Assembly: GCA_002431305.1 (NCBI GenBank)
Contig: DJEG01000001.1
Location: 1-17,602, forward strand
Source: Ruminococcaceae bacterium UBA5904
GTDB lineage: Bacteria; Bacillota; Clostridia; Oscillospirales; Acutalibacteraceae
Direction: 5' to 3'
Length of the DNA stretch: 17,602 bases
The notes beneath the pieces were generated by a model, which was not told where the DNA came from, searched no databases, and saw nothing but the letters and a program-made list of their open reading frames with translations. The first letter of the stretch is position 1. Every line of letters begins with the position of its first letter. Of this stretch, positions 12,559 to 17,602 are shown piece after piece. Both the position numbers and the translations under genes were made by a program.

Positions 12559-15354
12559 ATGAAAATCACTAAAAAAGCATTAGCGATACTTTTATCAATA
12601 CTGATGCTTACTGCCGTTATGCCGATAGCGGTATCGGCTGCGGGTGCTGTCGAGTACAGTGCGGACGGAATGAATTACAAAAATGCGTCGACTTTGGCTG
12701 ACGCTTTTGCTTCGGTTTCTGACGGCGGTTTTGTTAAACTTAATGACAATATCACCGTTGACGGTACCGTTACTGTTGACAAAAACGTTACGCTTTTCGG
12801 TAACGGATTTACCGTAACGAGAGCGGACGGTTTTACGGACGCGGTATTTACGTCGGATTATACCGGTTCGGCGCCTGTAAAAGCGTTTTTCTACAACACC
12901 GTTGTTGACGGTAACAGAAATACCGTAGATGCAGAAGCGCCCCTTTTCGATATTAAGAGCGGTGAAATTCATTTTACTGCCGTTTCTCTTATCAATAACA
13001 AGTCGTCGGATCTCGGAGGCGGAGTAAAGGTAAGTACCGAAGCGGGTGATAAGACGGCTTCTCTTACTCTTGATTCTTCATCTAAGATTATCAACTGTTC
13101 ATCTGTATACGGCGGAGCTGTCATAATCCTCAAAAACGGTGAGGTCACTTCAAACGGTGCGGTTTTTAAAGCCTGTGCTTCCTCGAACGACGGCGGCGCT
13201 GTCTGCCTCGCAAGACAGGGCGCAAAGATGACCTTGAATGCCGGCAGTATTACCGGCTGTTCGGCTCGGGGCTGGGGCGGAGCGGTTTCAAACGAAATCG
13301 GTACTCTCGTTCTTAACGGCGTAACCATAAAAGACAACTTTGTTTATAACGGCGGACTCGGCGGCGGAGTATTTGCAAACCAGTACAAAGCCGACGGTAC
13401 AAACGATTCTTCTATAACTCTTGCAGGCGCGTGCGTTATTGCCGACAACTACTCGGTTGCTTCCGACGGAACGCATAACGCTTCAAACCTATACATTTAT
13501 ACTAACAACTCGGGCAATGATATTCCCAAGATAAAACTTGCCGATGACTTTGCTCCCTCTGCAAACGTAAGCATCACTGTTGACGATTCTTCCGTCAGCG
13601 CGGACGATTTTCTTACGGGAGATCTTTCAAAGATTCATAATAACCTCGTAAGCGATACAGAGGGTTATTTCTATTCCTACAACTCAGAGACCGGTTCTGC
13701 CGATTATAAGCAGGGTACAAAGATTACCCTTAATACTGCGGGCGGAACATGCGAGAGCAAGTTCGTATATGCCGATTCGGTATACGGCGATCTTCCAAAA
13801 CCTTACAAACCGAACTACGCTTTTTCCGGCTGGTTCACGGCTTCTGTAGGAGGTACGGAAATTACCGCAGACACTCCGATAACTTCGGATTCACCCAGAA
13901 CTCTTTATGCTCACTGGAACATTGCCGAGATTACTTATGTTAAAAACGGCAAAACATACGGTGCGATGACTCTTAACGAGGCTGTTGAAGAGGCTCAGGA
14001 CGGCGGAATAATCACCCTTTTCAAGAATACCGCGATTTCCGAGACAGTTGAAGTCAATAAGAATATAGCAATCAAGAGCGCAAGCGACTCGAATATCAGT
14101 ACGATTTCCCGTGCGGTTGGATTCAAGGGCTTAATGTTTACTTTCGGTACTCAGAATGAAAATCCGATAAACGTATCGTTAACTAATCTTATTATTGACG
14201 GCGCGTATGTTTATCCCGCAGGTACTGCCGATGAGGATAAACTTGCAGTTGAAACAGGCTCTGTTTTACAGATAAATAAAGCGATAGCCGATATTTCCGG
14301 CGTTACGATAAAAAACAATTACGCAGCTCGTTACTGCAGCGCAATCGTAGTTAATTCGGCTTCGGCAGACGTTACCATGGATTCGTCTTTAATCGAGTCT
14401 TGTACGTCTCCCTTCGGCGGAGCTGTAAATGTTGTTTCCGGTAAATTTACGTTAAGTAATTCTGAGATTAAATCCTGCTATGCTTCGCAGTCGGGCGGCG
14501 CAGTATATATTGACTCTGCGTCGGCAAACTGCATTCTTATCAACGATAAAATAACCGAATGCTCGGCAAGATTCTACGGCGGTGCGATTTATCACAACAG
14601 CGGCGCTCTTACAATTAGTTCGGCTGATATTAATTCCAACTTTGTTTCTTCAAACGGAAAAGGAGGCGCAGCTGCGGTAAATTCCTCAGCCTCATTTAAT
14701 CTTAAAGGACTCGTAAATATCAGCGGAAACTACTGCGGTAAAATCGGTGACGATTCTTCATTTGAGCAGAATGTTTACCTTTTCGGCGATTCCAAGCTGA
14801 CGGTATCGGGTGCGCTTGCCGTTAATTCCTCAATCGGTATTTCTTCCGATGCAGGATTCTCCGACGGTAAGACGATAAGCTGTATTGAAGTTGCAAACGG
14901 TGTTCCCGCGTCATCGGTTACCGGTGTATTCTTCACTGATACTGATAAACTTTATATATTCCCGCAAGGCAGCGGATTCGCAGTTTGGGAGGCTTACAAA
15001 GTAACGTTTGACCCCAATAAGAGCACATGCGACATTCCCTATATCATTGTACAGTCCGACGCTTTTCTCGGTGAACTTCCCGTTCCCGCAGACAGAGAGG
15101 GATTCACATTCGTAGGCTGGTTTGATTCTCCGAAATACGGCACGGGCAATCAGTATACGGAGAACTCGACGATAGACTCTGACATCACGCTTTATGCTCA
15201 GTGGAGCAACGATAATGCTCTTGACAACAATCCCCTCGCTGTTATCGGTCGTTTCTTTACAAGAATCGGCGAGATAATGAAGATAGTATTTAACTTTCTT
15301 AAAAATCTCTTCAGCGGCAGCGGCGGTATTGACGATATTATTACTAATAAATAA
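12559..15354 (+). CDS. secreted beta-helix protein with duplicated InlB-type repeat units
   Basis: A 931-residue exported protein. The signal peptide (about 1-28, MKITKK, hydrophobic core, cleavage near AVSAA) is followed by two matching units. Each unit has a lead segment (ASTLADAFASVSDGG near 43-57; MTLNEAVEEAQDGG near 470-483), then a right-handed parallel beta-helix with repeated xGGAV/xGGAI rungs (for example YGGAV, DGGAV, WGGAV; FGGAV, SGGAV, YGGAI), and an InlB-type (Listeria-Bacteroides) repeat with FSGWFTA...LYAHW (about 387-454) or FVGWFDS...LYAQW (about 812-882). The C-terminus is a hydrophobic amphipathic stretch, IGRFFTRIGEIMKIVFNFLKNLF (residues 896-918), followed by a Gly-rich end; no LPXTG is seen. 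ATG 12559 is the start: CGGAGG (12546-12551) is 7 nt upstream, and a TTG at 12538 lacks a site. It is likely an adhesin or carbohydrate-binding surface protein. It is monocistronic. Confidence 0.85.
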   Translation: MKITKKALAILLSILMLTAVMPIAVSAAGAVEYSADGMNYKNASTLADAFASVSDGGFVKLNDNITVDGTVTVDKNVTLFGNGFTVTRADGFTDAVFTSDYTGSAPVKAFFYNTVVDGNRNTVDAEAPLFDIKSGEIHFTAVSLINNKSSDLGGGVKVSTEAGDKTASLTLDSSSKIINCSSVYGGAVIILKNGEVTSNGAVFKACASSNDGGAVCLARQGAKMTLNAGSITGCSARGWGGAVSNEIGTLVLNGVTIKDNFVYNGGLGGGVFANQYKADGTNDSSITLAGACVIADNYSVASDGTHNASNLYIYTNNSGNDIPKIKLADDFAPSANVSITVDDSSVSADDFLTGDLSKIHNNLVSDTEGYFYSYNSETGSADYKQGTKITLNTAGGTCESKFVYADSVYGDLPKPYKPNYAFSGWFTASVGGTEITADTPITSDSPRTLYAHWNIAEITYVKNGKTYGAMTLNEAVEEAQDGGIITLFKNTAISETVEVNKNIAIKSASDSNISTISRAVGFKGLMFTFGTQNENPINVSLTNLIIDGAYVYPAGTADEDKLAVETGSVLQINKAIADISGVTIKNNYAARYCSAIVVNSASADVTMDSSLIESCTSPFGGAVNVVSGKFTLSNSEIKSCYASQSGGAVYIDSASANCILINDKITECSARFYGGAIYHNSGALTISSADINSNFVSSNGKGGAAAVNSSASFNLKGLVNISGNYCGKIGDDSSFEQNVYLFGDSKLTVSGALAVNSSIGISSDAGFSDGKTISCIEVANGVPASSVTGVFFTDTDKLYIFPQGSGFAVWEAYKVTFDPNKSTCDIPYIIVQSDAFLGELPVPADREGFTFVGWFDSPKYGTGNQYTENSTIDSDITLYAQWSNDNALDNNPLAVIGRFFTRIGEIMKIVFNFLKNLFSGSGGIDDIITNK

Positions 15355-15373
15355 ACCATAAAATAATAATTGA

Positions 15374-15409
15374 GGGGAACCGATGATTTATGTCGGTTCC
15401 CCGTTTTTA
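15374..15409 (+). terminator. Rho-independent terminator of the beta-helix protein gene
   Basis: A 10-bp perfect stem GGGGAACCGA (15374-15383) with TCGGTTCCCC (15393-15402) is followed by GTTTTTAA. Confidence 0.9.
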
Positions 15410-15453
15410 ATTGTTGTATATTTGTTGCGTAGTTTTTAAATATTTAAATAATC

Positions 15454-15482
15454 TCGACATCGTTTATTTAATATGATAAAAT
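15454..15482 (+). promoter_or_regulatory. promoter of the lipase gene
   Basis: TCGACA (15454-15459) and TAAAAT (15477-15482) have a 17-nt spacer and a TGA extended -10. The -10 overlaps an in-frame ATG at 15473, so that ATG cannot be the start if this promoter is used. Confidence 0.6.
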
Positions 15483-15505
15483 CATTATATATAAAAAGAA
15501 AGGAA

Positions 15506-16672
15506 ATGAAGAATTTGATGAGTAAACTGATTTCTATTCTTATGACTATTATAATGTTTTTGTTCCCGACGGCAAATATTCCGGAGGCGAACGTTGACAA
15601 AACTCAGTTTAATACCGATTATACTTATGTTCTTGTTCACGGTTTTGCCGGCTGGGGCGATTATAACTGGTATAATAAACTGCTTCCGTATTGGGGGGTA
15701 CGAAACGGCGACCTTACAAAATATCTCGGAGCAAGAGGCTTTGACGTTCACGCCGCGACCGTTCCCCCGACCTCGAGCGCATGGGACAGAGCGTGCGAGC
15801 TTTATGCACAGCTTACCGGTACCGTAACCGACTACGGCAAGGCTCACAGCAAGGAGTGCAATCATGCAAGATACGGTAAGGATTATTCGGATTCTAGACT
15901 TATATCCGACTGGAGTGCGGACAAGAAAGTAAATCTTGTCGGTCATTCATTCGGAGGCGCAACCGTGCGCATGCTTGCATGGCTTATGGAGAACGGAAGC
16001 GAGGAGGAAATGAATTCGGGTTCGGATGTTTCCGAACTTTTCAAGGGCGGAAAAGGAGATTGGGTATACTCTGTTATAACGCTCGCGTCGCCTCACAACG
16101 GAACGTCAAGCTATGACGTTCAGCTTACGCTCGATAACGATCCGAACGCGACCGCACAGGAAAAGATGATAGCGAAAGTAATACTCGGTATATCCGATAA
16201 GCTTTCCGATGGCAGAGTTGAATCAGATACCGCAATTTATGAAATGCAGATAGATAACGCAATGGCTTTAAATCAAAAAGTCGGAACCGTTGACAGCGTT
16301 TATTATTTCTCATACGCATGCGACGGTACGGTTGTCGGTGAGGACGGAATCCGCCGTTCCGACGATGAGGTTTTAAGCGGTATGTATAAGATTTGTTCCG
16401 ACAGAATCGTTAATTTCACAGGCGTTACTCCAAACGGATATGAAATCGATGAAAAGTGGCAGGCAAACGACGGTCTTGTAAATACATACTCCGCGCTCGC
16501 CCCGATAGGCGCACCGCGCGTTGAATTCGATATGGACAATATCAATCCCGGAATATGGAATGTTATGCCTGTTCAGAGGGGAAGCCACACGACACTCCAG
16601 GGCGGTATGACGGATTATTTCAATTCGAGACTGTTTTTTGTTGATTTGTTTTCAATGATAGATAAGCTTTAA
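15506..16672 (+). CDS. secreted lipase, family I.5-like (Staphylococcus/Geobacillus type)
   Basis: A 388-residue alpha/beta-hydrolase with a signal peptide or anchor (about 4-24). It follows the family I.5 layout: YVLVHGFAGWG (41-51), the SSAWDRACELY segment (90-100), AHSKECNHARYGKDY (113-127), the nucleophile elbow VGHSFGGATVR (145-155) with Ser148, TLASPHNGT (192-200), NDGLVNT (321-327) with Asp322 as the likely triad acid, and GSHTTL (359-364) with His361. Zinc ligands of the Geobacillus enzymes appear matched by Asp94, His114, His120 and Asp241 (SDTAIYEM). It would hydrolyse acylglycerols outside the cell. The start is uncertain: 15473 overlaps the -10; 15506 has AAAGGA only 1 nt away; TTG 15515 and ATG 15518 have it 10 and 13 nt upstream. 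Terminators lie on both sides. Confidence 0.88.
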   Translation: MKNLMSKLISILMTIIMFLFPTANIPEANVDKTQFNTDYTYVLVHGFAGWGDYNWYNKLLPYWGVRNGDLTKYLGARGFDVHAATVPPTSSAWDRACELYAQLTGTVTDYGKAHSKECNHARYGKDYSDSRLISDWSADKKVNLVGHSFGGATVRMLAWLMENGSEEEMNSGSDVSELFKGGKGDWVYSVITLASPHNGTSSYDVQLTLDNDPNATAQEKMIAKVILGISDKLSDGRVESDTAIYEMQIDNAMALNQKVGTVDSVYYFSYACDGTVVGEDGIRRSDDEVLSGMYKICSDRIVNFTGVTPNGYEIDEKWQANDGLVNTYSALAPIGAPRVEFDMDNINPGIWNVMPVQRGSHTTLQGGMTDYFNSRLFFVDLFSMIDKL

Positions 16673-16677
16673 AATAA

Positions 16678-16713
16678 AAAAGGCGGGTGGACTTATAATC
16701 CTCCGTCTTTTGT
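16678..16713. terminator. bidirectional terminator between lipase and acetyltransferase
   Basis: An imperfect stem (GGCGGGTGG near 16682-16690 with CCTCCGTC near 16700-16707) is flanked by an A-run on the left and TTTTGTTTTA on the right. The minus-strand transcript ends in six U, so it fits the convergent acetyltransferase best. Confidence 0.65.
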
Positions 16714-16714
16714 T

Positions 16715-17323
16715 TTATTCTGCCTCTATTCCCGCCGAAGTAAGCTCTTCTTTCGTAAGAGTGTTAAATGCCTTGAATACGGCGGGGGACTCTGTATGCT
16801 CGCCGAGCATTTTCTCCATCCATATCATGTCGTACCATGTGCCGAATTTATACCCGCTGAAATTGAATTTCCCGACGAGCGTATATCCGAGTTTTTTATG
16901 AAATTTAACACTGTCGAGCGTTAGGTGTTTGTCCTCTCCCCTCGGAACGCCGATACATGCGTTTAGGTTTAGAATATTCTGCATTTTTGCGGTCTTTTCG
17001 ACGGCGTCATATAGTGCGCGTCCCGCTCCCGAGCGCCGTACATCCTGTTTTACGTAGATTGAGGTTTCTGCGGAGTGTATATATGCGTCTCTTTCCTTAA
17101 ACGCACCCAAATATGCGTAGCCGATTATTTCACCGTTCCGCACGGCTTTTAAGTACGGATATTTTTTTAATGTGTTCATGATTCTGTTTTTGAATTCCGG
17201 TAAGCTCGGCACATTATATTCGAATGTAATCGCAGTAGTCTCTACGTACGGAGCGTATATTTTCAGCAGTTCTTCTGCGTCGGATTCGCTTACGGTTTTT
17301 ATAATTATATCGTCTGTTTTCAT
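16715..17323 (-). CDS. GNAT N-acetyltransferase, phosphinothricin acetyltransferase-like
   Basis: A 202-residue acetyl-CoA-dependent transferase. Compared with the Pat/Bar/MnaT family it has VSESDAEELLKIYAPYV (11-27), ETTAITFEY (28-36), NGEIIGYAYLGAF (63-75), SIYVKQDVRRSGAGRALYD (88-106) with the RRSGAG acetyl-CoA loop, FHKKLGYTLVGKF (142-154) and YDMIWMEKML (165-174). Chromosomal homologues acetylate the amino group of glutamate-like or methionine-derived compounds such as methionine sulfone and sulfoximine; a herbicide role is not implied. AGAGG lies 8 nt before the ATG. About 30 residues follow the usual end of the family. It has its own promoter. The substrate is not predictable. Confidence 0.87.
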   Translation of the reverse strand: MKTDDIIIKTVSESDAEELLKIYAPYVETTAITFEYNVPSLPEFKNRIMNTLKKYPYLKAVRNGEIIGYAYLGAFKERDAYIHSAETSIYVKQDVRRSGAGRALYDAVEKTAKMQNILNLNACIGVPRGEDKHLTLDSVKFHKKLGYTLVGKFNFSGYKFGTWYDMIWMEKMLGEHTESPAVFKAFNTLTKEELTSAGIEAE

Positions 17324-17355
17324 TTTATTTGCCTCTTTAAAGTATATATGTAGAT

Positions 17356-17384
17356 AATATACATCTTTTTACATTTCGGGTCAA
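17356..17384 (-). promoter_or_regulatory. promoter of the acetyltransferase gene
   Basis: On the minus strand TTGACC (17384-17379) and TATATT (17361-17356) are 17 nt apart. A GTATAT...ATATAC inverted repeat (17342-17362) covers the -10. Confidence 0.6.
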
Positions 17385-17405
17385 CAAAAAACGGCAAAAG
17401 AAATA

Positions 17406-17434
17406 TTGAAAATTGAATTAAATTGTTATATATA
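17406..17434 (+). promoter_or_regulatory. possible promoter of the methyltransferase gene
   Basis: TTGAAA (17406-17411) lies 17 nt before TATATA (17429-17434), which is inside a TA dinucleotide run (17427-17440); the exact -10 is ambiguous. Confidence 0.4.
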
Positions 17435-17456
17435 TATATACGAAAGGGTGATTTTT

Positions 17457-17602
17457 ATGGCTGAATGGAATTCGGAAAAATATTTAAAATTCGAACGCGA
17501 ACGTACTCAGCCTTCGCTTGACCTTATAAGCCGCCTTGATAAAACAGAACCGAAGAGAATTGTTGACCTCGGCTGCGGACCGGGAAACAGTACGCACGCT
17601 TT
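17457..17602 (+). CDS. SAM-dependent methyltransferase, Tam-like, N-terminal part
   Basis: The first 48 residues of a gene cut by the window edge. It begins MAEWNSEKYLKFERERTQPS and reaches the SAM-binding motif I RIVDLGCGPGNST (34-46). The EW-x-x-x-x-YLKFE-x-ERTQP opening plus this motif is typical of the trans-aconitate 2-methyltransferase (Tam) group, which methylates small carboxylic acids in the cytosol. Only the N-terminus is visible, so substrate-specific residues cannot be checked. AAAGGG (17443-17448) gives an 8-nt spacing to the ATG. Confidence 0.8.
   Translation, partial: MAEWNSEKYLKFERERTQPSLDLISRLDKTEPKRIVDLGCGPGNSTHA

Noticed and set aside
15473..15505. Upstream ATG at 15473 as the lipase start
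   Set aside because: It overlaps the predicted -10 element, lacks a ribosome site, and would put charged residues before an otherwise normal signal peptide.
17427..17440. TA dinucleotide run as a possible phase-variable repeat
   Set aside because: It is short (seven units) and lies in an AT-rich promoter region common in this genome; nothing suggests length variation.
1..17602. CRISPR array, insertion sequence or prophage
   Set aside because: There are no regularly spaced direct repeats, no transposase, integrase or phage structural motifs, and no target-site duplications.

Overview
The window looks like a chromosomal segment of a low-to-moderate GC, Gram-positive anaerobe of the Clostridia, most likely Oscillospiraceae/Ruminococcus-like. 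The evidence is purine-rich AGGAGG-type Shine-Dalgarno sites, many near-consensus sigma-A promoters (often with an extended TGn -10), short intergenic Rho-independent terminators, a SCIFF peptide with its radical SAM maturase (a clostridial hallmark), and clostridial-style secreted proteins with InlB-type repeats. Nothing in it looks like a phage, insertion sequence, CRISPR array, rRNA or tRNA.

Layout. At 1-525 (minus) is the N-terminal part of a TIR-like protein that runs off the left edge. Positions 526-921 hold its divergent promoter, a 47-codon remnant of an ABC exporter ATPase, a hairpin, and the structured leader of the next gene. At 922-1821 is an aldolase/lyase of the DapA/NanA superfamily. 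At 1901-2050 is a small Cys-rich peptide gene (scfA, SCIFF), expressed from a near-perfect promoter and followed by a terminator that acts as an attenuator. It is followed by the radical SAM/SPASM maturase scfB (2108-3478) and a tightly coupled PLP-dependent Orn/Lys/Arg decarboxylase-family gene (3480-4823). A terminator closes this unit. A Gfo/Idh/MocA-type NAD(P) oxidoreductase (4958-6004) stands alone.

Convergent to it is a minus-strand housekeeping block: lgt overlapping folD (7913-6074), preceded by a yebC-family gene (8846-8103) with its own promoter and terminator. A 62-nt imperfect three-way-junction motif lies in the lgt leader.

The right half is devoted to the cell envelope and exterior. 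It holds a membrane-anchored alpha/beta hydrolase (9001-9972), a lipoprotein (10847-10032), a membrane-anchored beta-propeller-like protein (12368-10917), a 931-residue secreted protein with two beta-helix plus InlB-repeat units (12559-15354), and a secreted family I.5-like lipase (about 15506-16672). After a bidirectional terminator come a GNAT acetyltransferase resembling phosphinothricin acetyltransferases (17323-16715) and the start of a Tam-like SAM methyltransferase (17457 onward).

How the genes relate. The best-defined system is the SCIFF RiPP cassette: a precursor made in excess by attenuation, a thioether-forming maturase, and an unexpected coupled decarboxylase. The precursor has seven cysteines, and a glycine sits where the published thioether acceptor threonine is thought to lie. 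Lgt would lipidate the lipoprotein encoded a few kilobases away. The other genes appear to be independent transcription units.
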